The translations under genes and the position numbers were made by a program. Below are positions 18,921 to 28,754 of a stretch of DNA of 64,000 nucleotides, one piece after another. This stretch comes from Gammaproteobacteria bacterium (GTDB lineage: Bacteria > Pseudomonadota > Gammaproteobacteria > Steroidobacterales > Steroidobacteraceae). How positions within the stretch are numbered: position 1 is the first letter of the stretch; every line of letters starts with the position of its first letter. The notes below the pieces were generated by a model. It worked only from the letters and a program-made list of their open reading frames with translations. It was not told the origin of the DNA and did no database searches. Where the stretch lies: assembly GCA_013289615.1 (NCBI GenBank), contig JABCZO010000001.1, positions 1-64,000 on the forward strand. Reading direction: 5' to 3'.

Positions 18921-20993
18921 TCAGTACGGCGCATCGACGTCTGCCATCGCCACGTATACGCTCTTGAGCTGCGAGTAGTGCTCGATCGCCGCGCGGCCGT
19001 TCTCGCGCCCGAGGCCGGACAGTTTCACGCCGCCGAAGGGCAGCTCGACTGGCGTCACGTTGTAATGATTGATCCAGCAGGTGCCGGCCTGCAGGCGCGC
19101 GATCACGCGATGCGCGCGCGTGAGATCGTTGGTAAAGACGCCGGCGGCAAGGCCAAACTCGGTATTGTTGGCGCGCGCGATCACTTCCTCCTCGTCATTG
19201 AACTCCAGTACCGTCATCACCGGTCCGAAGATCTCCTCGCGCGCGATCGCCATGTCATCGTGGCAATCGTCGAACACCGTCGGCGCCACGAAGAAGCCGT
19301 TGGCCAGATCGCCGGTGGTCACGCGATAGCCGCCTAGCAGCACGTGCGCGCCCTCCGCCCGGCCGCGGGCGATGTAGCCGAGCACCTTTTCCATGTGGGA
19401 TTCGCAGATCAGCGAGCCCACCTGGGTATCCGGATCCATCGGATCGCCGACCCGCATCGCGGCTGCGCGCGTCTTCAGGCACTCCAGGAATGCGCTCCTG
19501 ATGCCCCGCTGTACGAACACGCGCGTACCGTTGGAGCACACTTCGCCAGCCGAGTAGAAATTGGCCAGCAGTGCGCCGCCTACGGCATTGTCGATGCTGG
19601 CGTCGTCGAACACGATCAGCGGCGACTTACCGCCCAGCTCCAGCGTCACGTGCTTGAGCGAGGCGGCCGCGTCGGCCATCACCGCCCTGCCGGTGCCGAC
19701 CTCACCGGTCAGCGACACCTTGCGGATTTGCGGGTGCCGGGTCAGCAGCCGTCCGGTGTCGGCATAGCCCTGCACCACCTGGAACACGCCCTGCGGCAGC
19801 CCGGCCTGCGCCAGTATTTCGCCGAGCCGGATCGCGGTCAGCGGTGTGAGCTCCGCGGGCTTGAATAGCATCGCATTGCCGCAGGCCAGGGCCGGGGCGG
19901 CCTTCCAGCAGGCGATCTGCAACGGGTAGTTCCAGGCGCCGATGCCAGCGACTACGCCGAGCGGCTCACGCCGCGTGTAGCCGAAAGCCTGCGGGCCCAG
20001 ATCCAGGTGCTCGCCGGACAGGCTGGCCGCAAGTCCTGCGAAATATTCCAGGCAGTCGGCACCGGAAGCGACGTCGACCGCGCGCGTCTCCTGGATCGGC
20101 TTACCGGTGTCGCGTGTCTCGAGTTCGGCCAGCTCACGATTGCAGGCACGCAAAATATCGGCCGCCTGGCGCAACACGCGTGCCCGCGCCGCGCCAGTCA
20201 TCGCCGCCCAACGCCGCTGCGCGTCCTGCGCCCTGGCTACCGCCGCGTCAACCTCAGCCGCCCCGTCCACCGCGATCTCGGCCAGCACCGCGCCCGTGGC
20301 TGGATTGATGCTCGTGATGGTCGTGATGGTCGTGGCTGGGCCGAGAGCGCGTGGCGTTGAGGCCGGATCGATCACCACCGGCGCATACTCCTTGAGCCGG
20401 CCGTCGACGAAGGCGGTCAGCAACGCCCTGGCGCTCTCGCTGTCAGCCTCCTGCCAGCTCGAAAGTGCCGCGCGCAGCCACACGCCATCGATCATCGCCG
20501 CTATCATGGCTGCAAGGCTGCGCGCTTCATGGGCGGGCACCAGCTGCTTCAAGGCATAGCGAAGATTGGATAGGGTGCGAACCTGATAGACCTTCTGTAC
20601 ACGCTTCAGGCCCTCGGCATGCAGCACCTGGCCCCAGAAGGCAAGCCATGCGGTGCCGGTGCGCTGGTCGAATTCCTCCGGCGCCAGGTTGGCGTCGATC
20701 ACCGCCTGAATGCGCCCGCGCGGCGTGTGGGCGAGCGCGAATCGCGCCCGCACGCGCTGGCCCACGCGGCGCGCCAGGGTGCGGAAGCTCGCTGCCAGCA
20801 ACCCGTCCTTATCGCGAAAGTAATGTGCGACCAGACCGGGGGAGACAGCGGCGCGACTGGCAATCTGCGCCAGCGTGCTGCCGACGTAGCCGACTTTGGC
20901 CAGGCTGTCGATCGTGACTTCGATAAGTTGTCGCCGGCGGCTTTCCTCGAGCTCGTCCCGCGGCGGCGCAACAGTCGTTGATTGTCTGTTCAA
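18921..20993 (-). CDS. BetI (TetR-type repressor) - BetB (betaine aldehyde dehydrogenase) fusion protein
   Basis: Uninterrupted 690-aa ORF: aa ~1-205 BetI-like ('[48 protein letters not shown]'), aa ~225-690 BetB-like ('[13 protein letters not shown]', '[15 protein letters not shown]'). TTG start with GGAG 7 nt upstream. Confidence 0.85.
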   Translation of the reverse strand: MNRQSTTVAPPRDELEESRRRQLIEVTIDSLAKVGYVGSTLAQIASRAAVSPGLVAHYFRDKDGLLAASFRTLARRVGQRVRARFALAHTPRGRIQAVIDANLAPEEFDQRTGTAWLAFWGQVLHAEGLKRVQKVYQVRTLSNLRYALKQLVPAHEARSLAAMIAAMIDGVWLRAALSSWQEADSESARALLTAFVDGRLKEYAPVVIDPASTPRALGPATTITTITSINPATGAVLAEIAVDGAAEVDAAVARAQDAQRRWAAMTGAARARVLRQAADILRACNRELAELETRDTGKPIQETRAVDVASGADCLEYFAGLAASLSGEHLDLGPQAFGYTRREPLGVVAGIGAWNYPLQIACWKAAPALACGNAMLFKPAELTPLTAIRLGEILAQAGLPQGVFQVVQGYADTGRLLTRHPQIRKVSLTGEVGTGRAVMADAAASLKHVTLELGGKSPLIVFDDASIDNAVGGALLANFYSAGEVCSNGTRVFVQRGIRSAFLECLKTRAAAMRVGDPMDPDTQVGSLICESHMEKVLGYIARGRAEGAHVLLGGYRVTTGDLANGFFVAPTVFDDCHDDMAIAREEIFGPVMTVLEFNDEEEVIARANNTEFGLAAGVFTNDLTRAHRVIARLQAGTCWINHYNVTPVELPFGGVKLSGLGRENGRAAIEHYSQLKSVYVAMADVDAPY
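20307..20333 (-). repeat. in-frame 3 x 9 bp tandem repeat in BetI-BetB linker
   Basis: Minus strand ACGACCATC ACGACCATC ACGAGCATC encoding TTI-TTI-TSI. Confidence 0.8.
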
Positions 20994-20998
20994 TTCAA
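20977..20998. promoter_or_regulatory. candidate BetI operator overlapping the betI-betB start codon
   Basis: TTGATTGTCTGTTCAATTCAA (20978-20998): dyad ATTG-N6-CAAT within TTGA...TCAA; resembles ATTGAAC-type BetI sites as I recall them. Confidence 0.5.
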
Positions 20999-21210
20999 TG
21001 CTCCGGGGAGTCGTATCGGGAGGCCGGTTTCAGATGGCGCGAACACAACCGGCTTGGGTGGATACCCCATGCTTCTTCAGGCACTTGCTTGAACTCGTGT
21101 AGGCTTGACAGCGGCTTCATTAAACCGCTATTCAAGGCATGGCGGAGATCATCCGATCGCGGCCGGCCGAAGGTCAAGTCCATCTTGCAAATAGATCGCT
21201 TGGAGCGCGT

Positions 21211-23151
21211 ATGGCGGTTTCAGTATCGGCCGGGGCCAGCGTTCTAACGGCCAGGACCAGGGCCAGGGCCCGGGCACGGGCCGATGGCAGCACGGCGTGC
21301 TTGCCGGGGGGCTTGTTTGCCCGCGCCCTGTTCGCCCGCGCCCTGCTTGCCCGCATGCTGCTGGGCGGGGTGTTGCTCCTTCACGCTCTCGCCAGCGCGG
21401 CAGCCTCCCCGACCGCGCTCGATGGCGAGGCCTGCCGCACGGTGCGACTGTCGGATGTCGGCTGGACCGATGTGACCTCAACCACGGCACTGTTCAGCGT
21501 GCTGCTGAGCGACCTGGGGTACAAGCCCGAGGTGACGGTGCTATCGGTGCCGGTCACCTTCGCGTCGATGAAGAACAAGGACATCGACGTATTTCTCGGC
21601 AACTGGATGCCCACCCAGGAAGGCGATAGCAGGGCCTACGTCGCCGACGGCTCGATCGAAGTCATCGGCGCCAATCTGACTGGCGCCAAGTACACGCTGG
21701 CGGTTCCCGCCTACACCTATGATGGCGGATTGAAATCGTTCGCCGACATCCAGCGCTTCGCGCCGCAGCTCAAGAGCTCCATCTACGGCATCGAGGCCGG
21801 CAATGACGGCAACCGGCTGATCCTGTCGATGCTGAAGCAGAACCAGTTCGGCCTGGGCGAATTCAAGCTGATCGAATCCAGCGAGCAGGGCATGCTGGCA
21901 GAGGTCGAACGCGCCTATCGCGAGCGCGCGCCGATCGTGTTCCTGGCCTGGGACCCGCACCCGATGAACATGCGCTTCGATCTGAAATACCTGTCGGGCG
22001 GGGACAGCGTGTTCGGACCGAACTACGGCGGCGCCTCGGTCTATACCAACACCCGCGCCGGCTACTCACTGCAGTGCCCCAACATCGGCCGGCTGCTCAA
22101 GAACCTGCATTTCACGCCCAGGGGCGAGAGCCAGCTGATGGCGTCGATACTCGAGCAGCATCAGCCGCCCGAAGTCGCCGCCGCGGCCTGGCTCAAGCTC
22201 AATGCGACGGTGGTCAGCGCCTGGCTCGACGGCGTCTACACCTTCGATGGCCGCCCGGCAATCGATGCGCTCGCCGGCGAGCACAAGGCCATCGGCGCCC
22301 GCAGCTTCGAGCATTGGGTGAGCGCGCACAAAATACCGGTCGGGGACACCGTTGCGGTGGTCATCGACTACGTCAAGGCGCACGGCCGGGTGGTGTTCGA
22401 TGGCGTATCGGCGCTGATCCGCGGCAGTGTCGATGGCCTGACACGGTTGCTGGGCATCATCCCGGCGCCATTGCTGGTATTGGGAATCGCGGCATTGAGC
22501 TGGGTGCTGCGACGCTCGCTGCCGCTGGCCGTCTTTGTCGCGCTGGCGCTGCTGTTCATCATGAACCAGGGCTACTGGCTGCCGACGCTGGAAACGCTGT
22601 CGCTGGTCATTGTCGCCGCGCTGGTATCCACGGCGATCGGCGTGCCATTGGGGATCGCCGCGGCGCATCGACCGGGCTTCTACGCCGCGCTGCGACCGGT
22701 GCTGGACCTGATGCAGACGCTGCCGACCTTTGTCTACCTGATTCCAACGCTGGTGCTGTTTGGCCTGGGTGTGGTGCCAGGTCTCATTTCCACAGTCATT
22801 TTCGCGCTGCCGGCACCGATTCGCCTGACCCAGCTCGGCATCAGCTCGGTACCCGAGGCGCTGCTGGAGGCGGGCCAGGCGTTCGGAGCCACGCGCCTGC
22901 AGATGCTGTGGAAGATCGAGCTGCCGTGCGCGGCGCCGACGATTGTCGCTGGCATCACCCAGTGCATCATGCTCAGCCTGTCGATGGTGGTGATCGCAGC
23001 GCTGGTGGGCGCCGGTGGCCTGGGAGTGCCGGTGGTGCGCGCGCTGAACACGGTTCAGGTCGGCATGGGGTTCGAGGCCGGCTTCGTGATCGTGTTGCTG
23101 GCGATCATTCTCGACCGCATCAGCCGGCCGGCGGCCAGAGCAAGCAAGTGA
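21211..23151 (+). CDS. choline/glycine betaine ABC transporter, fused substrate-binding protein and permease
   Basis: ORF 21139..23151; ChoX/ProX-like domain ('DVGWTDVTSTTALFSVLLSDLGY', 'FLGNWMPTQEGD') followed by ProW-like permease ('LDLMQTLPTFVYLIPTLVLFGLG'). Exact start uncertain (21139, 21211 or later). Confidence 0.85.
   Translation: MAVSVSAGASVLTARTRARARARADGSTACLPGGLFARALFARALLARMLLGGVLLLHALASAAASPTALDGEACRTVRLSDVGWTDVTSTTALFSVLLSDLGYKPEVTVLSVPVTFASMKNKDIDVFLGNWMPTQEGDSRAYVADGSIEVIGANLTGAKYTLAVPAYTYDGGLKSFADIQRFAPQLKSSIYGIEAGNDGNRLILSMLKQNQFGLGEFKLIESSEQGMLAEVERAYRERAPIVFLAWDPHPMNMRFDLKYLSGGDSVFGPNYGGASVYTNTRAGYSLQCPNIGRLLKNLHFTPRGESQLMASILEQHQPPEVAAAAWLKLNATVVSAWLDGVYTFDGRPAIDALAGEHKAIGARSFEHWVSAHKIPVGDTVAVVIDYVKAHGRVVFDGVSALIRGSVDGLTRLLGIIPAPLLVLGIAALSWVLRRSLPLAVFVALALLFIMNQGYWLPTLETLSLVIVAALVSTAIGVPLGIAAAHRPGFYAALRPVLDLMQTLPTFVYLIPTLVLFGLGVVPGLISTVIFALPAPIRLTQLGISSVPEALLEAGQAFGATRLQMLWKIELPCAAPTIVAGITQCIMLSLSMVVIAALVGAGGLGVPVVRALNTVQVGMGFEAGFVIVLLAIILDRISRPAARASK
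21319..21363 (+). repeat. 3 x 15 bp in-frame tandem repeat
   Basis: GCCCGCGCCCTGTTC/GCCCGCGCCCTGCTT/GCCCGCATGCTGCTG encoding ARALF-ARALL-ARMLL. Confidence 0.75.
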
Positions 23152-24035
23152 TGGAAGCGGCGCTGGAATTTCGCAAGGTCGACATCCTGTTCGGCGTCCC
23201 GGGCAAGCGACGTGCCGCCGCCTCGATGCAACAGGCGCTCGCGGCGCTCGACGCCGGCGCCACGCGCGCCGAAGTCTCCGAGCGCACCGGGGTGATTATC
23301 GGCGTGGCCAATGCAAGCCTTGCCGTGCAGCGCGGCCAGATCTGCGTGCTGATGGGGCTGTCGGGCTCGGGCAAATCGACACTGCTGCGCGCTGCCAACG
23401 GCATTACGCCGGTGACGCGCGGCGAAGTGCTGGTCAACGATGGCGGTGCCGTCATCGATGTCGCACGCTGCGACGCCGCCGCGCTGCGGCGCGTGCGGCG
23501 GCTTCGTATCGCGATGGTGTTTCAGCAGTTCGCGCTGCTGCCGTGGCGCAGTGTGCGCGACAACGTCGGCTTCGGCCTGGAACTGCGCGGCGAACCGGCC
23601 GACCGGCGCCGCCGGATCATCGACGAGCAGCTGGAGCTGGTCGGACTGACCGCCTGGAGCGAGCGCTATTGCCACGAGCTCTCCGGTGGCATGCAGCAGC
23701 GGGTCGGACTGGCGCGCGCGTTCGCAACTGACGCCGACATCCTGCTGATGGACGAGCCGTTCTCGGCGCTCGATCCGCTGATCCGCCGCAAACTGCAGGA
23801 TGAGTTGCTGGCGCTGCAGGCGCGCGTGCAGCGAACGATACTGTTCGTCAGTCACGATCTGGATGAGGCGCTGAAGCTCGGCGATCAGATCTCGATCCTC
23901 GAAAGTGGCCGCATCGTGCAAACCGGCAGCGCGCAGGACATCGTGCAACGACCGGCGGACGATTACGTCGCAGAGTTCGTACGGCATATCAACTCGCGCA
24001 CGGTCCTCAAGGGCAGCACCGCGACTCCGCCTTAG
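23151..24035 (+). CDS. choline/glycine betaine ABC transporter ATP-binding protein (ProV/ChoV-like)
   Basis: Walker A GLSGSGKST, signature LSGGMQQRVGLARAFA, Walker B ILLMDEPF; ATG overlaps the upstream stop (TGATG). Confidence 0.9.
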   Translation: MEAALEFRKVDILFGVPGKRRAAASMQQALAALDAGATRAEVSERTGVIIGVANASLAVQRGQICVLMGLSGSGKSTLLRAANGITPVTRGEVLVNDGGAVIDVARCDAAALRRVRRLRIAMVFQQFALLPWRSVRDNVGFGLELRGEPADRRRRIIDEQLELVGLTAWSERYCHELSGGMQQRVGLARAFATDADILLMDEPFSALDPLIRRKLQDELLALQARVQRTILFVSHDLDEALKLGDQISILESGRIVQTGSAQDIVQRPADDYVAEFVRHINSRTVLKGSTATPP

Positions 24036-24163
24036 CAGCTTGCGGCGGCGGCCGCACGTGTCGCAATTATTCAACCCGGTCGGCGTTCATATGCTCGTCG
24101 GATGCGACCGGCGGGCCGCATCATGCCGCGGCTTTCCGTTGACGCTACGCCGCAGGATTGACG

Positions 24164-25414
24164 ATGCAACGCTTCTCCGCTCTGTCGCTCCTCGGCCGCG
24201 CGCTGACCGGACACCGCAGCTGGGCACCGCAGTGGCGGCGTGCGTCGCCGCAGCCGGCGTACGACGCGCTGATCATAGGCGGTGGTGGCCACGGCCTGGG
24301 CGCGGCCTTCTATCTTGCGAGCGAGCACCGCCTGAGCAGGGTCGCGGTGCTGGAGAAAGGCTGGATTGGCGGCGGCAACACCGGCCGCAACACCACCATC
24401 ATCCGTTCCAACTACCTGTTCGACGAGAGCGCTGCTCTGTACGATCACGCGCTCAAGCTGTGGGAGCATCTGTCGCAGGTGCTCAACTACAACGTGATGC
24501 TGTCGCAGCGTGGCGTGATGATGCTGGCGCACAATCTGCACGACGTGCAGGTGATCAAGCGCCACGTGCATGCCAATCGCGCCAATGGCGTGGACAACGA
24601 GTGGCTCAGCGCCGAGCAGGCCCAGCAGTTCTGCCCGCCGCTGAACATAGCCGACATCCGCTATCCGGTGCTGGGCGCGGCGCTGCAGCGCCGCGGCGGC
24701 ACCGCCCGCCACGATGCGGTGGCCTGGGGTTATGCGCGCGCGGCCGATGCGCTCGGCGTCGACATCATCGAGAACTGCGAGGTCACCGGCATCCGCCGCG
24801 ATGCGCATGGCGCGGTCGAAGCGGTCGAGACCACGCGCGGTGTGATCCGCACCCCCAAGATCGGCGTTGCGGCGGCCGGCCATACCAGTGTGGTGATGAA
24901 AATGGCAGGCGTGCGCCTGCCGCTCGAGAGCTATCCGCTGCAGGCGCTGGTATCCGAGCCGGTGAAGCCGGTGTTTCCGTGCGTGGTGATGTCGAACACC
25001 ATGCACGCCTACATCAGCCAGTCCGACAAGGGCGAGCTGGTGATCGGCGCCGGCACCGACGCCTACACCTCTTATACGCAGCGCGGCGGCCTGCACATCA
25101 GCGCGCATGCGCTCGAGGCGGTGTGCGAGTTGTTTCCGATATTTCGCCGCCTGCGCATGCTGCGTAACTGGGGTGGCATCGTCGATCTGACACCGGACCG
25201 CTCGCCGATCATCGCCCGGACGCCAGTACCGGGGCTGTACGTGAACTGCGGCTGGGGCACCGGTGGCTTCAAGGCGACACCCGGCTCGGCGCACGTGTTT
25301 GCCTGGACCATCGCCCGAGACGAGCCGCACCCGATCAACGCACCGTTCACGATCGAGCGCTTCCGCGACGGCTACCTGATCGACGAGGCGGCCGCAGCCG
25401 CGGTCGCGCACTGA
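24164..25414 (+). CDS. soxB: sarcosine oxidase subunit beta
   Basis: 'YDALIIGGGGHGLGAAFYLASEH', 'GWIGGGNTGRNTTIIRSNYL'; first gene of soxBDAG order. Confidence 0.93.
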   Translation: MQRFSALSLLGRALTGHRSWAPQWRRASPQPAYDALIIGGGGHGLGAAFYLASEHRLSRVAVLEKGWIGGGNTGRNTTIIRSNYLFDESAALYDHALKLWEHLSQVLNYNVMLSQRGVMMLAHNLHDVQVIKRHVHANRANGVDNEWLSAEQAQQFCPPLNIADIRYPVLGAALQRRGGTARHDAVAWGYARAADALGVDIIENCEVTGIRRDAHGAVEAVETTRGVIRTPKIGVAAAGHTSVVMKMAGVRLPLESYPLQALVSEPVKPVFPCVVMSNTMHAYISQSDKGELVIGAGTDAYTSYTQRGGLHISAHALEAVCELFPIFRRLRMLRNWGGIVDLTPDRSPIIARTPVPGLYVNCGWGTGGFKATPGSAHVFAWTIARDEPHPINAPFTIERFRDGYLIDEAAAAAVAH

Positions 25415-25422
25415 GCGCGCTC

Positions 25423-25725
25423 ATGCTGCTCATTACCTGCCCCTATTGCGGAACGCGCCCGGAGCTGGAATTTGCCTACGGCGGCCAGGCACATGTGGCG
25501 CGCCCCCAGGATCCGGCCGCGGTCGGCGCGCAGGACTGGGCGGATTTTCTGTATATGCGCGACAACACCCGTGGCGTGCATGCCGAACGCTGGCGGCACA
25601 CGCACGGCTGTGGGCGTTTCTTCAACGCGCTGCGCGACACCCGCAGCGATCAGTTCCTGGGGATTTATCGCGTCGGCGAATCGGCGCCCGCGCTGCCGCC
25701 GGACGCTCCAAAGGAGGTGCCATGA
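25423..25725 (+). CDS. soxD: sarcosine oxidase subunit delta
   Basis: 'MLLITCPYCGTRPELEFAYGGQAHVARP' and C-terminal 'RHTHGCGRFFNALRDTRSDQFLG'. Confidence 0.93.
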   Translation: MLLITCPYCGTRPELEFAYGGQAHVARPQDPAAVGAQDWADFLYMRDNTRGVHAERWRHTHGCGRFFNALRDTRSDQFLGIYRVGESAPALPPDAPKEVP

Positions 25726-28700
25726 GCGGCGCCTTTCGGGCCGCCGCCGGCGGCAGCGTCGATCGCTCGCGCCCGCTGCGATTCAGGTTCGACGGCGCGA
25801 GCTTTACCGGCCTTGCCGGCGACACGCTCGCCTCGGCGCTGCTCGCCAACGGCGTGCACCTTTTGGGCCGCTCATTCAAATACCATCGCCCGCGCGGCCT
25901 GCTGGCGGCAGGTGCCGAAGAACCCAACGCGCTGGTCACGGTGCGGCGCGACCAGGCGCGCTGCACACCCAATCTGCGTGCAACCCAGGTCGAACTCTAC
26001 GAAGGCCTGGAGGCACACAGCCAGAACCGCTGGCCAAGCCTGGCGTTCGACATCGGTGCGATCAACGACCTGCTGTCGCCGTTGTTCCCGGCGGGTTTCT
26101 ACTACAAGACCTTCATGTGGCCGCGACGGGCATGGAAGACGCTATACGAACCCTTTATCCGTGCCGCCGCTGGACTGGGCCGAGCACCGAGCGAGGCCGA
26201 TCCCGACCGCTACGGCAATCGTTACGCACATTGCGATGTGCTGGTCGTCGGTGCCGGCCCGAGCGGCGTCGCCGCGGCAGTGGCCGCCGGCGCCGCCGGC
26301 GCACGCGTAATTCTGTGTGACGAGCAGGCGCAGTTCGGCGGCTCGCTGCTGTCCGACCCGGACCAGCCGCCCGCCGCGTGGCTGGCGGCGAGTCTTGCGT
26401 CGCTGCGAAGCAATGCGCGTGTCACGCTGCTGCCGCGCTCGACCGCCTTCGGCTATTTCCCGCACAACCTGGTCGCACTGAACCAGCGCCTGACCGATCA
26501 TCTGCACGATCCGGCGAGCGTACAGCCACGCGAGCGCTGCTGGCAGGTGCGTGCGCGCGAGGTGGTGCTCGCGACCGGCGCCATCGAGCGGCCGCTGGTG
26601 TTTCCGGGCAATGATCGGCCCGGCATCATGCTCGCCGCCGCGGCGCGTAGCTTTCTCAATCGCTACGCCGTCATCCCCGGCAGGCGCGTAGTGCTGATCA
26701 CGGCCTGCGACGAGGCCTATCGGGCGGCGCTCGAGCTGCACCAGGCCGGCAGCGCGATTGCGATGATCGGTGACCTGCGCGCGCGTGCGGTAGGACCCTG
26801 GGCCGAGGCGGCGCGAACCGCCGGCCTGCCGGTGCAGACGCAGTGCACGCTGCTCGGCACAGGCGGGAGATTGCGCGTCAGCTCGGTGCGGCTGGCGCGC
26901 CTGGATGCGCAGCAGCGCCTGCTCGGCAGACCGCAGATATACGCCTGCGACCTGGTGCTGATGTCCGGCGGCTTCACGCCCAGCGTACATCTGCACTCGC
27001 AGTCGCGCGGCAAGCTGGCATGGGACGAGACCGTGCAGAGCTTCATCCCGGCACAGGCCGCCGAGCGCACGCGCTCGGCGGGCGCCTGTCGTGGCGTATT
27101 CTCGCTGGCGGCGGCAATACAGGATGGCAGCGCTGCGGGCGCCGCAGCAGCTCGCGACGCCGCAGCTCGCGACCCGGCAGCTGGCAACGCCGGCTTCGCC
27201 GGCCGTGCCCCGGAGCCGCCGATTCCCGAGCGCGATGCGTCAATGGCAGGATTCTCAGGCGCCCTGCCCCAGCCACAGGCGCACACCGGCAGCAAGGCGT
27301 TCGTCGACTGGCAGAACGACGTGACCACCCGGGATCTCGCGCTGGCAACCCGCGAGGGATTCGCGTCAATCGAGCACATCAAGCGCTATACCACCACCGG
27401 CATGGCCACCGATCAGGGCAAGACGTCCAATCTCAACGCGCTCGGCTTCGTCTCGCAGCGCCTCGACAAGGCAATCGCCGAGGTCGGTCTGACCACCTTT
27501 CGCATGCCGTACACGCCGGTGACCTTCGGCAGCCTGGCCGGCTTTGCGCGCGGTGAGCTGTTCGACCCGGTGCGTACCACTCCGCTCCACGACTGGGCGC
27601 TACGCCATGGCGCGGTGTTCGAGGATGTCGGTCTGTGGAAACGCGCGCGCTATTTCCCGCGCGCCGGCGAGCATATGCACGCTGCCGTGGCGCGCGAGTG
27701 CCGCGCGGTGCGCAGCGCCTGCGGTATCTTCGATGCGTCGACCCTCGGCAAGATCGAGGTGGTCGGACCCGATGCGGTGACGTTGATGAACCGGCTGTAT
27801 GCCAATGCCTGGAACAACCTTGCAATCGGCCGCTGCCGTTACGGGCTGCTGCTGCGGGAAGACGGCTTCGTGCTCGACGATGGCGTGGTCGCACGCACCG
27901 CCGAGCAGCGCCTGCACGTCACCACGACCACCGGCGGCGCGGCACGGGTGCTGGCGCTGATGGAAGACTACCTGCAGACCGAATGGCGGCAGCTGCAGGT
28001 GTGGCTGACGTCGACCACCGAGCAGTGGGCGGTGATCGCGCTGCAGGGACCTGAATCGCGCCGCGTGCTGCAGGGACTGGTCGAGGATATCGACCTGTCG
28101 GCCGCAGCGTTACCGCACATGAGCGTGGCGCGCGGCCGGATCTGCGGCGTGCCGGGGCTGTTGTTTCGCGTCAGCTTCACCGGCGAACTGGGTTTCGAGG
28201 TCAATGTGCCGGCGGACTTCGCGCTCACGGTCTGGCAGGCGATCTACCAGGCCGGTGCACCATACGGCATGACCTCCTACGGCACCGAAGCCATGCACGT
28301 GCTGCGTGCCGAAAAAGGCTACATCATCATCGGTCAGGAAACCGACGGCACCGTGACTGCGGACGACGTCGGCCTTAGCTGGGCGATCGGCAGGAGTAAG
28401 CCGGATTTTGTCGGCAAGCGCTCGCTGGCGCGGCCGGCATTGAGTGCGGTAGATCGCAAGCAGCTGGTGGGCTTGCTTACCGCCGACCCGAACACCGTGC
28501 TCGAGGAGGGCTCGCAGGTGCTGCCAGCCCCCGGGCAGCGAGCGCCGCGGCTGCCCGCGCCGCGGCCGATCGGGCATGTGACCTCGTCCTATCACAGCCC
28601 AACCCTGGATCGCTCGATTGCACTGGCGCTGATCGCCGGTGGCCGTGCGCGCATCGGCCAGACGCTGTCGGTGCCCACTGCCGCCGGTGAGATGCCGGTC

Positions 28701-28754
28701 ACGGTGACCTCGGCGGTGTTCTACGATCCGCAGGGGGCGCGCCTGAATGGCTGA
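25722..28754 (+). CDS. soxA: sarcosine oxidase subunit alpha
   Basis: ATG at 25722 overlaps soxD stop (ATGA), preceded by AAGGAGGT; 'GSFKYHRPRG', FAD domain and C-terminal GcvT-like domain. Confidence 0.93.
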   Translation: MSGAFRAAAGGSVDRSRPLRFRFDGASFTGLAGDTLASALLANGVHLLGRSFKYHRPRGLLAAGAEEPNALVTVRRDQARCTPNLRATQVELYEGLEAHSQNRWPSLAFDIGAINDLLSPLFPAGFYYKTFMWPRRAWKTLYEPFIRAAAGLGRAPSEADPDRYGNRYAHCDVLVVGAGPSGVAAAVAAGAAGARVILCDEQAQFGGSLLSDPDQPPAAWLAASLASLRSNARVTLLPRSTAFGYFPHNLVALNQRLTDHLHDPASVQPRERCWQVRAREVVLATGAIERPLVFPGNDRPGIMLAAAARSFLNRYAVIPGRRVVLITACDEAYRAALELHQAGSAIAMIGDLRARAVGPWAEAARTAGLPVQTQCTLLGTGGRLRVSSVRLARLDAQQRLLGRPQIYACDLVLMSGGFTPSVHLHSQSRGKLAWDETVQSFIPAQAAERTRSAGACRGVFSLAAAIQDGSAAGAAAARDAAARDPAAGNAGFAGRAPEPPIPERDASMAGFSGALPQPQAHTGSKAFVDWQNDVTTRDLALATREGFASIEHIKRYTTTGMATDQGKTSNLNALGFVSQRLDKAIAEVGLTTFRMPYTPVTFGSLAGFARGELFDPVRTTPLHDWALRHGAVFEDVGLWKRARYFPRAGEHMHAAVARECRAVRSACGIFDASTLGKIEVVGPDAVTLMNRLYANAWNNLAIGRCRYGLLLREDGFVLDDGVVARTAEQRLHVTTTTGGAARVLALMEDYLQTEWRQLQVWLTSTTEQWAVIALQGPESRRVLQGLVEDIDLSAAALPHMSVARGRICGVPGLLFRVSFTGELGFEVNVPADFALTVWQAIYQAGAPYGMTSYGTEAMHVLRAEKGYIIIGQETDGTVTADDVGLSWAIGRSKPDFVGKRSLARPALSAVDRKQLVGLLTADPNTVLEEGSQVLPAPGQRAPRLPAPRPIGHVTSSYHSPTLDRSIALALIAGGRARIGQTLSVPTAAGEMPVTVTSAVFYDPQGARLNG
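27147..27191 (+). repeat. imperfect 3 x 15 bp in-frame repeat in soxA interdomain region
   Basis: GCAGCTCGCGACGCC/GCAGCTCGCGACCCG/GCAGCTGGCAACGCC encoding an Ala-Arg-Asp-rich stretch. Confidence 0.65.
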
